Origin: Gautieria morchelliformis
Taxonomy: Eukaryota > Basidiomycota > Agaricomycetes > Gomphales > Gomphaceae
Assembly (NCBI GenBank): GCA_015179125.1
Contig: WHVA01000058.1
Coordinates: forward strand, 62,001-126,000
Reading direction: 5' to 3'
Length of the DNA: 64,000 bases
Of the stretch, positions 1 to 10,914 are shown piece by piece. The notes under the pieces are model-generated. The model was given only the letters and a program-made list of their open reading frames with translations. It ran no database searches and had not been told where the DNA came from. The translations under genes and the position numbers were made by a program. Every line of letters begins with the position of its first letter. The first letter of the stretch is position 1.

Positions 1-430
1 TACCTGCCCGCACATGCGATGATGCCGCCGCCATCACATCCACGGGCACCACCTCCACGGGCACCACCTCTACCCGCCCTTTGCGTGCGCACGCGATGAC
101 GACCTGCGCACTGTCTGCCCGTGCACGACGTGCACCGCATGCCACGCCGCCTCCACACGCACCACCTCGCCGCGCACTGCCTGCCCCCCACGTCCTCCCT
201 CCACGGGCACCACCTCTACCCGCCCTTTGCGTGCGCACGGGACGATGACCCGCGCACTGCCTGCCCATGCACGACGTGCACTGCATGCCACACCGCCTCC
301 ACACGCACCACCTCGCCGCACACTGCCTGCCCTCCACACCACCTCCAGCATCACCTCCCTCCACGCGCACCACCTCCCCACGCACTGCCTGCCCGCGCAC
401 CACGGGCCACGTGCCCCCATGCACATGCGA
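1..430. repeat. Degenerate GC-rich minisatellite
   Basis: Imperfect repeats built from CACCACCTC, CACTGCCTGCC and CGCATGCGA-like words recur every 25-110 bp. Several frames stay open on both strands only because of this composition (Thr/His/Pro/Ala-rich or Arg/Gly/Val-rich). No domain, start context or intron signal supports a gene. Confidence 0.6.
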
Positions 431-569
431 CGACGATCCTTGGCAAATTTATGAAGTATCTTGTCCCAGTCCTAATCTATAGAACTGCTGACTGAATGAC
501 AATGATTGCCATTCAGTTAGATTGGTTGAATAGCCCGGTGGCGCCAGTCCAACCAGTACTGGGGGACGG

Positions 570-577
570 TATAAATT
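570..577 (+). promoter_or_regulatory. TATA-like box before the secreted-protein exon
   Basis: TATAAATT lies about 95 bp before the ATG at 671. It is followed by a pyrimidine-rich stretch (about 605-640), the usual layout of a fungal core promoter and transcription start. Confidence 0.4.
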
Positions 578-670
578 CCTTGGATAACATCTACACGGCT
601 CCCCGTTCATCCTTCTGATCCTTTCCCCAACCGTCATCACACGCCCTACTTACAATCCACGGTCATTACC

Positions 671-928
671 ATGATGCACTCCTTTGTCCTCCTTGCCATC
701 GCCACCTCTGCATTTGCGCTCCCTGCACCCCTTGCGCCCTCTGTGAGTCTGCCTCCTAGGTTTCCTGCTCCCTCGATCCTCCCTTTGCTCCTTGGGCCCA
801 TTGTGTCCCTTGTGCCCCATCAGTTACCTGCGCTCCCTCCGATTCCTTCGATCCTCCCTTCGCTCCTTGGGCCCATTGTTTCCATTGCGCCCCATGCACC
901 CCCTGTCAGTTACCTGCACTCCCTCTGA
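671..928 (+). CDS. Start of a small secreted protein, probably truncated
   Basis: The ATG at 671 opens a clear signal peptide: two Met, a short polar part, then a hydrophobic core (VLLAIATSAFALPAP) with an Ala-x-Ala-like cleavage region near residue 17-18. After about 25 residues the sequence runs into a Pro/Ser/Leu-rich repeat. A GTGAGT donor-like site falls at about 740, so only the signal-peptide exon may be real and the rest could be intron or repeat. The TATA-like box and CT-rich leader upstream support expression. No mature domain could be recognised and no later exon was found before about 1170. It may be a hydrophobin-like or other small secreted protein gene whose body was replaced by repeat expansion, but that is inference. 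Confidence 0.4.
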   Translation: MMHSFVLLAIATSAFALPAPLAPSVSLPPRFPAPSILPLLLGPIVSLVPHQLPALPPIPSILPSLLGPIVSIAPHAPPVSYLHSL

Positions 929-1031
929 TTCCTTCGATCCTCCCTTCGCTCCTTGGGCCCATTGTTTCCATTGTGCCCCCTGCACCCCCTGCGCCCTCTG
1001 TGAGTCTGCCTCCTAGCTTTCCTGCTCCCTC
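726..1031. repeat. Tandem duplication inside the secreted-protein locus
   Basis: A block of about 50 bp at 726-776 (CCCTCTGTGAGTCTGCCTCC core) is repeated almost exactly at 979-1031. Between them, units beginning GATCCTCCCTT recur near 776, 850 and 936, a spacing of about 74-86 bp. The donor-like GTGAGT is duplicated with the block. Confidence 0.7.
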
Positions 1032-1341
1032 GCCGTTTCCTTGCATGTGACGACGATGTCGCCGCGTCCTCCACCGCGACGCTACGGCCGCCTCGACCTC
1101 CACCGACCACCCCCGTGCGTGCACATGCAATGCCGCCGTTACTTGAAGATATTTAGCATGTAACATTTTCTCATATTTTCAATTTTTAATGGAAAATAAA
1201 TAAATATGAAAATTAAGTCTTAACCAATGTGGCAACCTTAGCTATACATAAAAATACTCTGTCAACATAGATGGATAACACAAGAACTAATACAATAGAT
1301 TGCACAAAAAGAAAATGCGACGGCGCAAACGGCCACCGTGC

Positions 1342-3053
1342 ATGGCGGTTTTCAAACTCTGCCTGCGATCGATCAATCATACGTGCGCATCCACCACCAT
1401 GTCGTCTGCCAGCCTCCAACCTCCAGATGAAATTGAACAAAAGGCAAGTGCTCACATTCTACTCCCATGATATGTATCTGACCAATCTCATTCCCTAGAT
1501 CCTAGAGGAGCAAACCCGGCTAGAACTGGAGCAAGAGACCTGGGCATCTGATGCTAACAATATAGATGACCTGGTCCACGCTGCCCTTGAGGACTTTCCT
1601 GAAGAAAAATCAAAGCTTGAAGATGTTGCAGATGCAATAGCCAGGCGTAATATTACTGACAAAACTTGGGCTGGACATCTTCAGTGAGTTGACAGGCTCC
1701 TGCAGAGTGTAAATGATATAACTCACCATTGACTTAAGTATTGTTCGTGCTTTTGTCAGGTTTATGCTGGAGGAGAACCCCAATTGGACCCCTGAGGTCA
1801 ATTCCCAATCTCCCTTTGAGGTGCGATCATTCATCACCAAAAAATGCGGCCCAATCGCAGACGGTTGTGAAGGAAAAAAGGTATTTCAGTCTCACCCTTG
1901 TAGTTCAGTTAGCTTGAAACTGATTCAGTTTACAGTTTGCTACTGCTGTCTCCATCCGTGCTGCCCTCACCTACTTCTACAAGACACTTCGCCCTGAAGA
2001 AAATGTGACGGAATGGCGAGTAGATAGGAACTTGGCTACTTGGTGAGGATGACCTTCTTACCCATGGATATCGGCTAAGCTTGCCTACAGTTATGGTCTT
2101 CCCACTCGCTCTCCAATCGTCTCCCAGTTTATGATTGGCCTTGAGAAAACCAAGGCAGCAGCGGGTGAGACCTCACAGTCAGCTAGGGCCTTAACATTGG
2201 AAGACATGCACAGCCTGCATCAGCTGTGCCTGGAGGAGAATGGTCTCTCAGTTGCTGAGCGTCGGTGGGGTGTGGTTCGATATGTAAGCAATGCATTTAT
2301 AACCAGTTTTCAGTCCTGATCTGAATATGTATCCCCTCACAGGCTACTTATCTTCTTGCATGGCTACTGCTGCTTCGAATTGAAGAAGCCGTCCATTTGA
2401 CATTTGAGAGCATTGATTTCCATCCTGGTGAACATATGTGACAGTCACTAGTATCAGCCATAAAGTCTGACATCTTCCTGCTACAGGCTGCTACTATGAT
2501 ATCAAGCTTGTCACTCGGAAGTCAGCCCAGACTGGTGTCACTCATACTTGGCGCCTATATGCAAATGATGCTGATGTTCAGATATGTCCCATTCGTGCAC
2601 TTCTGCGTTTGGCAAGGCTCTATGGGCCTGAGATACCCTGCACTGGCCCACTGTTCTTGAAAGTCAACTCTTCAGGTGGTGTGTTGCACAACGAGCCTCT
2701 GGTATGTGTTCTATACTGTCCTTGGTCCTCATTCCTGAGCCTTTGTTCCCCCCCCTTAGACTGGGGCCATTGTTAGTCGTTCACTGACAAAGGACATGCA
2801 GAGCTTGGGTTATTGTAGCTGGGCACTCTACGGGACACATTCCTTCCGCCGCGGAGGCTGCCAATATCGCCTCAAGCACTGTCAGTGGACTGTTGGCATG
2901 CTAGCTGCCTGGGGTGGTTGGTCACAGGTGGAGGCAATCACCATGTTTCGTTATTTCTACTCCCCTAACGACAACCATGAGCACCTCCATGACTATGACA
3001 GACCAGAGGACTCTAAAAATCCATGCTTTAAATTAGAGTCGAATTTTAAGTAG
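1342..3053 (+). CDS. Tyrosine recombinase, Crypton-like / DNA breaking-rejoining type, 8 exons
   Basis: Site-specific DNA recombinase expected to cut and rejoin DNA through a phosphotyrosine. From the ATG at 1399 the exons are 1399-1443, 1499-1683, 1760-1880, 1936-2042, 2091-2283, 2343-2427, 2487-2701 and 2760-3053. All junctions keep frame and give about 414 residues; the first intron uses a GC donor. An in-frame ATG at 1342 could add 19 residues. The catalytic set is present: Arg near residue 229 (LLRIEEAVH), a Lys near 257 (TRKSAQTG), the His-x-x-Arg box near 344-347 (HSFRRGG), Trp near 371 (WGGWSQ) and candidate nucleophile Tyr near 382/384 (MFRYFYSP). The N-terminal half resembles a helical core-binding domain. 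No long terminal repeats were found, consistent with Cryptons. It could be a live Crypton-type transposon or a domesticated copy. The motif reading is direct; the family name is inferred. Confidence 0.8.
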
Positions 3054-3248
3054 AGTCCAAACATCACAGTGCCCATCAGGCAAGTTTTAGTTAGTAATGT
3101 AGTTTACTTCAAGAACTTTCTGTAAGGGCAACCGCTCAGTGCCACAGAGATCACACAATCTTCTGGGACAGCTCTTGGGCGAGCTTGGCAATGAACTGGG
3201 GGCCTCACATACCGACTGACACATTGTGATACTGTGATATCTGCTGCC

Positions 3249-3968
3249 TGTCAAGATTGGTTTTTAGGCGTTAATATCGTGTATTAGTGAACACAGCGAA
3301 TGCCCGAATTACTTGTGCAAATAAGTATGCTGTTCGGCGAATAGGGTGAACCAATAAATGTTCAGAAGATAAGAGGGCTGCCCGATCGGGGCTCACCCTA
3401 TCTACAGTCTTACCACCTCTATGTTTGCTCCATTTGCCCTTCGCCAACTTTGCCAAACAACCATTCACTACTTGCATCGTTCAGCAGCAGGCACGCCATC
3501 AAACACAATTGACATCCTTTACCTGGCATGATGGCTCATCACTGGCCCCATCACCTTCCTGACTCAACCCCCTTTTGAAACACATATGCAATGGAGAAAA
3601 GAAGGAGTGCGAATGTGAAACAACGGGGGGAGAGAGGACAAAGGTACCTATGTAAGAAAACATGCAGGTCTGAAGGTAAAAGATTACCCTGCATGGAATC
3701 TTGGTCTGCTGGGTTTATCCCATATGATCTACGGGTAGAATGTGATTGCATTCCTGCCATAGGAAGTGTCCTGACTGCACACCCCTATCCAACCCTGACT
3801 CATGACGGCCTCTTTCCTATTTACTGATATCGTATGAGCATTCAGTACTCATAAACCTTTATTGGCTTGGCATTGTTTGCCGAACTACACGCCTCATTGC
3901 ACAAGCCGTTCAGGCATTCGCTTTGTCCACTAACACATGATATTAACACCTAAAATCCAATCTTGACA
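3249..3968. mobile_element. Non-autonomous DNA element with about 115-bp terminal inverted repeats
   Basis: Sequence 3249-3361 returns as an imperfect reverse complement at 3856-3968 (roughly 75-80 % by eye). The outer ends are TGTCAAGATTGG and CCAATCTTGACA, and matching blocks such as GCGAATGCC and GTTCGGC lie inside. The 0.5-kb centre has only short unconvincing frames, so this is a MITE-like element. No target duplication is evident at the flanks (CTGCC / CATAG). It lies 200 bp after the recombinase gene, but nothing shows the two are linked. Confidence 0.65.
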
Positions 3969-4671
3969 CATAGCATCTAACAGTAAGGTGTAATTAATGT
4001 TAGGAAATGGACCGCACGGTATTCTGTCATCCCCTCACCCACTTTGATCCACCAGTTACTTACCACTCCTTCCCCTCCATGAGCTTCCACCATCCCACAA
4101 GTCAAACGAGTCCACTGAGGCATGCACGTGCGCACTGAGTCGAGTCAAGTCAAGTCGAGTCAAGTCGAGCCGAGTCAAGGAGCCACACAAGCCCACGCGT
4201 TCTCACGGGCTCACAACGCCGCATATACATCGCAGATCAGCTGGACTATCGAGTCCCATCTTTTTTCTTTTCCCCCTCTTCACCTGACCCAACCCTGTTC
4301 CATTTCGCGATCACATCATGTTGCTCCACAATATGTACACGTAGGTAGTTCCATCTTCCCGATCTACCCCACAAACGCTCCACACCCATCTCCAACCCCC
4401 AGTCCACCACCTTCTGACCTTCCTCTCGCCCATGCCCCCTCAATCTCATCGTTAGTTATCTTAGATATGCTTGTATAAAAAGACCGAACACTGTTCCCAA
4501 TTAAAACTACCACTTCTGCTGGTCATTTCCCCCGGCGCTCGAGTTCTAAGCGTATCGAGTCCTAGCTGAAGTATCCCGGGTCACTCCAGACCCTAATTCC
4601 TTAGCTACACTTAGTAGCACACCCCATAGTCACTTAGTATTCTTTAGAATTAACTTGTCTAATTAGTTTGT
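3969..4671. other. No gene seen; AAGTC/GAGTC microsatellite and a TATA-like site
   Basis: The stretch holds a pentamer repeat of GAGTC/AAGTC units at about 4138-4180. A CT-rich segment with a TATA-like TATAAAAAG at 4474 is followed by TC-rich sequence, as in a fungal promoter or a solo LTR. No coding exon follows on the plus strand. Confidence 0.4.
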
Positions 4672-5829
4672 CTAGGTCCATTCCCTAGCTTTGGGCTCTA
4701 GTTCGTAATAAATGTCCCACTTGTTTTTTGACCCCCACCTCTCCAGCCACTTCTCCTTGGAAAACACACCTTTCTCATCCTTGTAGTGTTCCTGCTGCTG
4801 CTCCTGTTCCAGACGTTTGGTGTGATTGGGGATGTCCTTGGTGACCAGGAGATGCATTGACCGTGTCTTAACTTCAACCTTCCGCCGCACACTACCGGTG
4901 TAGGTGAAGAAGCCAAGGAATCTCTCCATGTCACCTTGAAACTCACTCTCAAAGTCCCGAGCAAGCCGTTCCCGACGAGAGATCTGTTGACTGAGTGTGG
5001 CCCAGAGTGGATCAGCCTTCTTGTCCTTCCCTGGCCCATACCTGTCACGCAAGCATTGAACCAGACCACTCTGCACCTGCTCTAGCACCTCACACAAGCC
5101 CTCTGTGTGTGCCATCACCTCAATATCTTGATCACATGCGGTGAGCGCAGCCAGCTGAGATGATGAAGAGGCAAACGAAGTAGGAATGGGGACGGGCCAT
5201 GTTGGAGCTGAAGGAGAGGGTGGGATGGGGTGTGGGACAGCAGAGAACATGTCGTTGAGCCTCTCCAAAGACTCCAGGTCATTGTCGGCGGCTGCACTGG
5301 TCAGTGCTCAGAGCTGGTCACGATCGGATGGGTTGTGAAAGGTGAGGGGCAGTGGCCTGCCAGGAAGAAGCTTTTGGAGCCGCTCCCTGTCATCAGGCAG
5401 AAGATGGTAAGCTTTGAACGTTAACCCTCGAATGTCAGCACAGATGGAAAAATAAAAATAAAAATAAAAAGGTCACACACATTCAGACTGTGGCCACAGC
5501 TTGAAGCTCACACCAGCGGCCTCAGCTTCAGCCCATTCCTGGGCCAGTGTGCGTGCCCAGGCCCACTGCTCCTTGCCAATGGCCTTGTCCACAGTGAGGG
5601 GGCCAGCAACGGGAGGGTCAGAGGTGGTCTGGGTGAGGTCAATCCTAAGAAAATGCGCAATTTTGCGCCTTCGCGCATCCACAGTCCCTTGCTTGGTCAG
5701 AAGTTTCCTTTTTTGGCCAGCCTGAGCAGAAGAAAGGGTGTTCAGCTGGCTGATCCAGTGATCAAGCTCTGCACCCTTGGCCCTGTTGATGGCTGAGGCT
5801 GTGGGAGGCACAAAGGGATGTGGTGGCAT
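4672..5829 (-). pseudogene. Unrecognised two-exon gene with one in-frame stop
   Basis: Not a family I recognise. Exon 1 (5829 down to about 5481) encodes a helical, Arg/Lys-rich segment (QKRKLLTKQGTVDARRRKI) that looks loosely like a SAP-type DNA-binding helix pair, plus a Trp/Ala/Glu-rich segment. A short AT-rich intron with AAAAT repeats follows, and the frame resumes near 5413 and runs to 4672. The C-terminal half is charged, with a coiled-coil-like RLEQEQQQEH stretch and a KWLERWGSKNKW segment. One TGA at 5308-5310 sits in an otherwise open frame and looks like a former CGA. It lies near the tyrosine recombinase in opposite orientation; a link is only possible. Calling it a host hypothetical gene or a companion gene of a DNA transposon would both fit. 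Confidence 0.5.
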
Positions 5830-6056
5830 GAAGGGGAGGTGGATGGCGGCCGCAGGTCAAGACGCGATCGCGCGAGCGCCCGCGTTTTTTTGAGCGCCCG
5901 ATTGTTTTTGTTTTTGGGTCTAGAGTCAGCGCTCGCGTTTTTTGGCTTTTGATTCCGTGCCGCCGGTGCGCGAGGTCCACGTCCCACGGTTCGAACCCCG
6001 CTTGTCCGGACATGGCTTACGTAACGCGCGCGCCGGCGCTCCATGTCCCGCAGCGA
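5830..6056. other. GC-rich leader with repeated GCGCCCG / poly-T blocks
   Basis: Immediately upstream of the unrecognised minus-strand gene. The words GCGCCCG and GCGCTCG, each followed by a run of T, occur three times between 5870 and 5940. The word GGTTCGAACCCC at 5989-6000 resembles a Pol III B box, but no tRNA fold could be drawn around it. Confidence 0.35.
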
Positions 6057-6803
6057 CTAAGCACGGCACTCGTCAACGCCAACCGCCCCGTCGAGCATGT
6101 GCGTCGGCATGCGCCGGATCCGGGACATAGGGTCCGGCGCTTGAGGAACGTTGCGCGGGCGCCAAGAGCGTGCACGACCCACCGTCATAGCACCCCATCC
6201 CCGCGCACTCGTGTAGTACTCGTCGATCTGGAATGCGGCGCGCCGTGCATGTGTGGGCAGGGTGCTGCACCTGCTGCGGGTGCGGGTGACTCTGGCTCTG
6301 CGACTGCGCCTGGTGCTGGCCGCCCTGTCCCTATGCGCTTGTGCCTGCACCCCCGAACTCGCGAGCTGTTGCTGGGCCTGCTGCGTGGACGCCGGCGGCG
6401 GCGGCGGCGTTATTCCCTGCGCCGGCACCCGCACCATCCCCCCAACCGGCGGATACGCAAAGTTCAGGCTGCGCGAGGAGGGAGGCGGCGGCCCAGACTC
6501 CACTGTGGGTGCTGAAGCGGACGCCCACGCTGGGGAGAGGGGTGCACGGTGGGGTGTGCATGTAGAGGCGGCGAGAGTGTGGAAAGGTGGGTTTGTGGCG
6601 GGGGAGGGAGCTGTTACGAGTGGAGGAGATGCGTCGCGAGAGTGTGTGAGCTTGGGTGTTGATGGGGGTGCTGGTGGGCTGTGTGTGTGGATGCTGGTGT
6701 TGTGAGAGAGGAAGCGGGTGTTGGTGTGTTGTATGGTAGGAATGCGACATTGTGCGTGTGCAGAGGGCGAGGATGAGGTCCGAGACGCCGAGGGTGGCCG
6801 CAC
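6057..6803 (-). CDS. Possible low-complexity protein fragment
   Basis: A long minus-strand frame through GC-rich DNA. The middle part reads like a disordered fungal regulatory protein: Pro/Ser-rich, a PPPPPASTQQAQQQ tract, then an Arg/Ser/His-rich stretch. The first 90 residues are Thr/His/Pro-rich, probably from TG-rich DNA on the other strand, and overlapping frames are also open. There is no recognised domain. It may be an eroded host exon or a composition artefact. Confidence 0.25.
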   Translation of the reverse strand: MRPPSASRTSSSPSAHAQCRIPTIQHTNTRFLSHNTSIHTHSPPAPPSTPKLTHSRDASPPLVTAPSPATNPPFHTLAASTCTPHRAPLSPAWASASAPTVESGPPPPSSRSLNFAYPPVGGMVRVPAQGITPPPPPASTQQAQQQLASSGVQAQAHRDRAASTRRSRRARVTRTRSRCSTLPTHARRAAFQIDEYYTSARGWGAMTVGRARSWRPRNVPQAPDPMSRIRRMPTHMLDGAVGVDECRA

Positions 6804-7037
6804 GCGATGTGCACGGTATGTATCATGTCCTTGTTTCTCCTAGTGCCCTGTGGCCCAGTATCGGCCCAGTAGATCGTGCGCAGACAACCACACGGGCAGC
6901 ACGGAACAGACCCAGGCATCCCGAGCGTGAAGATGACTTCTTCCGACATATTGATTGGTCAGTCTCTGTTCTCCTTCGTGCTAAGCTGTTACTTATTTTA
7001 CTGCAGGTGTAAGAGGGAGGATGACGCGGGGAGTCCG
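6752..7037 (+). CDS. Possible 3' end of a small host gene
   Basis: A short plus-strand frame encodes an Arg-rich tail ending in HPEREDDFFRHIDW. It then meets a GTCAGT donor near 6959 and a TACTGCAG acceptor near 7008, and the next frame closes after about ten residues at about 7037. The splice pair and branch region look fungal, but upstream exons could not be defined and no domain is visible. Confidence 0.25.
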
Positions 7038-7049
7038 TGATCCAGTTAT

Positions 7050-8629
7050 ATAATACCCGCCAAGCGAGTACCGTGACGATGCTCTTTCCCGACAGCAACA
7101 ACACAACGAGATCTCCCTAGACTGAATACATCTGACCCGCTATATGAGCGTGAATTTCAGGGCGCACAGCTGGCCCGTCGATGTAAAGAGAACGCAAGCC
7201 ACAAACGCGGGGGAAGTCCCTTTACGTGCAGCGGGTAAGCGCCACTCCCGGGAGACAATCAGCTGGCGGCGCAGCTACAAGCTCACGCCGGTTAACAACG
7301 GTCAGGGTACTCCAGGACGTGCTGGGACACCGCAACAGAAGAGCGAAGGTGTCGAAGGTAGTTAACGTGCTCTGGCCATCTACTATTTCGTCCAATATTG
7401 ACTATGAATATTTTCCTCTTCTTTTCCATTGCTCCGTCCTCTGCTTTGCAACCTGCTTGTCTCTCATCTATACCATTGGGTCGTGTCTATCTCTGGTGTT
7501 GTATGTTTGTTGTTAGACTCGGAAGTGTGAAAGCGACTTTTGACCCAACAGCACTCTTCGACAGCCTTGCAACATTACATGTCGATGTATAAGAGAAAGC
7601 TGGGGGAATGATGCTACAGCGCATGATCAAATGAGAGCCGGCCAAACGGAAAGTCGCAGACTGATTGGAATGGATATCGCGCGGTCAGTCCCATTGAGAC
7701 CCCCAACTGCTTACGGGTACTCAGTCAAACTTTGAACGGCCGATGGGATAGGTTCTGTGAAAGGCTGGGGAAGCAGTGGCAAACGTATGTGTCTGAGAAA
7801 TTAGCGTTTGAAGGCGACATGCGTAACCAACGCACCGCGCCGCTTCAAGTTGTCATGGCCGTGATCATTGACAGGGCGTGCCGCAATGCGAGCAGCGATC
7901 GGGAGCTGATAATAATGAAATCCAGTCCACTGTTTGGACCGACTTGCAAATCAAGCAGAAGCGTCATACACGACGAGTTTCTACCGTGTGAGATAGTCTT
8001 CATCAGCTTAGTATCCCCGTAATGGAGGAAAATGTTGTTGGTAGATGTCTCTCCTACAATGTTTCCAAGCAAATTGGAATTCTTGGACAGCCACCAGGTA
8101 TCCACGTGTCGGCATTTAGCAGGGATGGACGAATTATAGGTGTCAGTTGGGGAACGACTGCGCTGTTGTGCTTCCTTCGGTAATTGTGCGATATTTACCA
8201 TCGTACTCAAGTCTCTATTGCGTTCCGCATGTATTCAGGTACGGAAATTAAGTGTGCCTTTCGGGTCGAATCATCAATGAGGACCGTGTTATAAGTAGAC
8301 ATCCGTAGAAAGTCAAGTACGCACAGTTATTAAGGTCGCACAGGAATTGAACATGTTCCCGCGACGCGGGGCTTACAGTAAGACAGATAGGGAGAGTCCA
8401 TTCAGGGCAAATACGACCAGTTTTGTATGGGAATAAGGATATGCTGCACGGAGCAAGACGGAGTAAGCAGCGGTGAGATACCTTGGGCCGGAACGCGTAG
8501 GCGTCACGTGATGCATGTGCGTCGCTCATCATACGATCCATTGAGGCAACTTGTGTCAGGTTGTCAAATTTCGATGAGTACCTTGGTAAGTATGGGATGC
8601 GTGCCTTCTACGAGCACATGATTTTAAAA
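7050..8629. other. Intergenic, no gene recognised
   Basis: Frames here are short and conflict with each other. Nothing with a domain, a good splice chain or a repeat structure was found. The part next to 8630 is the 3' flank of the zinc-finger gene. Confidence 0.4.
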
Positions 8630-10914
8630 TTACAGTTTCACATGGGCCGACTGTCTCTCGTTGAAAACCCTCATGATCTCCGCGACTGTCTTGCCTCTGC
8701 ATGAAAAGGCTTTTGTGGCCACGGCATCTATCTCGTTGTCGTCGAGCGGCTTCCAGCACGTCTCCTCCAGATGTCTCCGGAGATGAGTTTTCCGGGCGTA
8801 CGTCGTCGGCACACCATATCTTGTGCACTTGTAGGGGCACGGCACCTCCAGCTCCTCCGCACGGCGAAGGTCAGCCTCGGATTTGATGATCTTGGCATCA
8901 GATAGGTCCATCGACCCATTCTTAATGCGCCTAAGCTCACGCATGAGGTGGGACTTGAAGTGCCGTTTGCCGTTTACGGATACATCTGCGCCGCATGTCT
9001 TGCCGCATCCACTGTCCAAACGGCACTGGTTTGAGTGCTGTGCCGTCTCCACATGCTGCCCATCGCCGTCGACGTTATTTGATGGCCCGGGGTGCGGGCT
9101 TGGAGAGGAAGGTACTGGATCTGACGACTGCATTGCCAGGGATCCCACCATCTCCAAACTGGCAGCATTTGCTGCCGGTGGGGTGGCCGTGGTGGTCCAC
9201 GCCACCCTCTGGTTGTAATATAGATCTGTGTTTTTGATGGTGGGCCTGTAGCATGCGTCAGGGTTATGTCTCTGTCTGTCGAACACACGCGAAGCCACGC
9301 ACATGTTCTGCCCACCATCTGTATGGTTTGTCCTTCCGCTATCATAGGAGAAGGACATTCCGTGATATGGTGGTGCACCATTGTCACTGTATGGCACATT
9401 TTCCTGTGGTAGGTAAAGGCCTCTAATGTCTTGACCGCTTGAGAACTAGATCAGATATGTGTTATTTCACCCATAAAATATTTGCCTACCCGGGATATTC
9501 CATCAAGGCTGAATATGAGCTGAAGGTCCGGTCTGTCTGACTGGGAGCTGCGTGGCATGAGATCGGCCCTAGCTCTTCCGCGCCCTCAGAAGCACTGTCG
9601 GCATACGCAGCTTGCGGTAGAAAACTGGGTCCTGTGTCTTGACCGCTTATAAACACGTCAGATATGCACTATTGCACAAAAAGGTTTGCGCCTACCCCAA
9701 GTAATGCCTTGAATCCTCAGCGAATGTCCCATCTATCTGTCCACTGGGGGGGAATTCTTGCCTCACAAATTGCGGATACTCAGAGCGGGTCTCAGAGAAT
9801 GGTATGCCATTCGGAGGTTGAGATGGATAACTGTTAATGGGCCATGGGTGATAAAATCCTTCCGGCTGCCGGCTTAGGACAAAATGATTAATTTTATATT
9901 GTCACGTATAACGGCCACGTGCTTACCCGAAAGCATACTCCTCCACACGATAACCGACAGGTGAGCTTGTCGAGCCAGGGTGATGAGCCGCGCGGTACGG
10001 CATAATGTTTGCCACAGGCTCTTGGTTGCCTACGTGGTCATAACCGGTGTAGGGTATGTCCTGCCGGACGGAACGGAACTGAAAGTACTCTGAGCGAGCA
10101 CCGCTCACTGCTGCGCTGTTCTGGAGTGTCCGCTCGCCGTAAACATGCGGAACATTGTCTATCCGGGGTGCGCAATGCCGCCATCCCTGTTGGCTGCTTG
10201 AGAAAAAGGTGAGTACTGTTCTAGCATGCTGTAGAATGCTTGTACCTACCTATACTCTATCTGACCAGCCGAGTAATATGGCACATGTTCCGTCCCTGGT
10301 TGAAACTCTGCATCGGCGACTGGTCCAACGGCAACACATGGTGGAAACTGCGGAAAAAAGTCATCTGCCGTCAGAAGCGGCGCATCTCTGTGTGTCAGCC
10401 AGTGAGCTTTTTTGTCTTCATTCTGATAGAATGTGGCGAAACATACTCAGAATGTTGACCGGCGTTGTCAGTCCAACCTGGGGTGACCGAGGAGCCAGCT
10501 GACACATCTCCAACAAGCTGCTCTAGCGGATACTCGAAAAGACATGCTTGTGGGTCGACGACAGGTGCGTCCTGCTGGACGTGATCTACAGCCGCATAAT
10601 ATGGGGTGGCGTATGCGGCCGAAACCTCGTCACTCCAGTGTTCTGACGCGCCTACATCACCCTGAAACATTGTTAGTGGCGTACATCTCAAGCTTGAGAA
10701 GAATGCTAACTCTTTTTTCCTGTGTAAAGGGCCGGTTAGTCCAAGCATATTCACTCGGACCTGCCACTGATGGTTGTGGCTCATACAAATCATCCTGGGG
10801 ACTGTTGTACTCGATCGGGACAGGGGATTGCTGCGAGGGAAAAGATGGCGCGGGGGCAGTTACCGGGGACGTCGTACTAGTAGAGTAGTGCGTGTACATG
10901 GTGTGGGACGCCAT
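8630..10914 (-). CDS. C2H2-type zinc-finger protein, 7 exons, intact
   Basis: Probably a nuclear DNA-binding protein. Exons on the minus strand are 10914-10711, 10661-10447, 10387-10250, 10196-9927, 9872-9696, 9624-9490 and 9422-8630. All junctions keep frame and give about 643 residues. The first 350 residues are Pro/Ser/Tyr/Gln-rich and low in structure, like an activation region. The C-terminal third has two Cys/His units: C-x3-C-x10-H-x3-H (from CGKTC) and C-x3-C-x13-H-x3-H (from CPYKC), both near the C2H2 spacing. A basic, Leu-rich tail follows. Exons 4-6 and their introns are internally repeated (see findings). No specific orthologue is recognised. It is the best-supported host gene here along with the glutathione transferase. 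Confidence 0.75.

Noticed and set aside
121-495. Thr/His/Pro-rich proteins in the first 500 bp
   Set aside because: Composition artefact of the degenerate repeat; overlapping frames are equally open and have no motifs.
5941-6010. tRNA gene suggested by GGTTCGAACCCC
   Set aside because: No acceptor, D or anticodon stem could be paired around the B-box-like word.
6253-6705. Plus-strand 150-residue frame as a secreted or membrane protein
   Set aside because: Gly/Val/Cys-rich reading of TG- and GC-rich DNA; the minus strand is the more protein-like reading and is itself doubtful.
7226-7516. Host gene in 7.1-7.6 kb
   Set aside because: Frames are short, end quickly, lack splice partners and have no domain.
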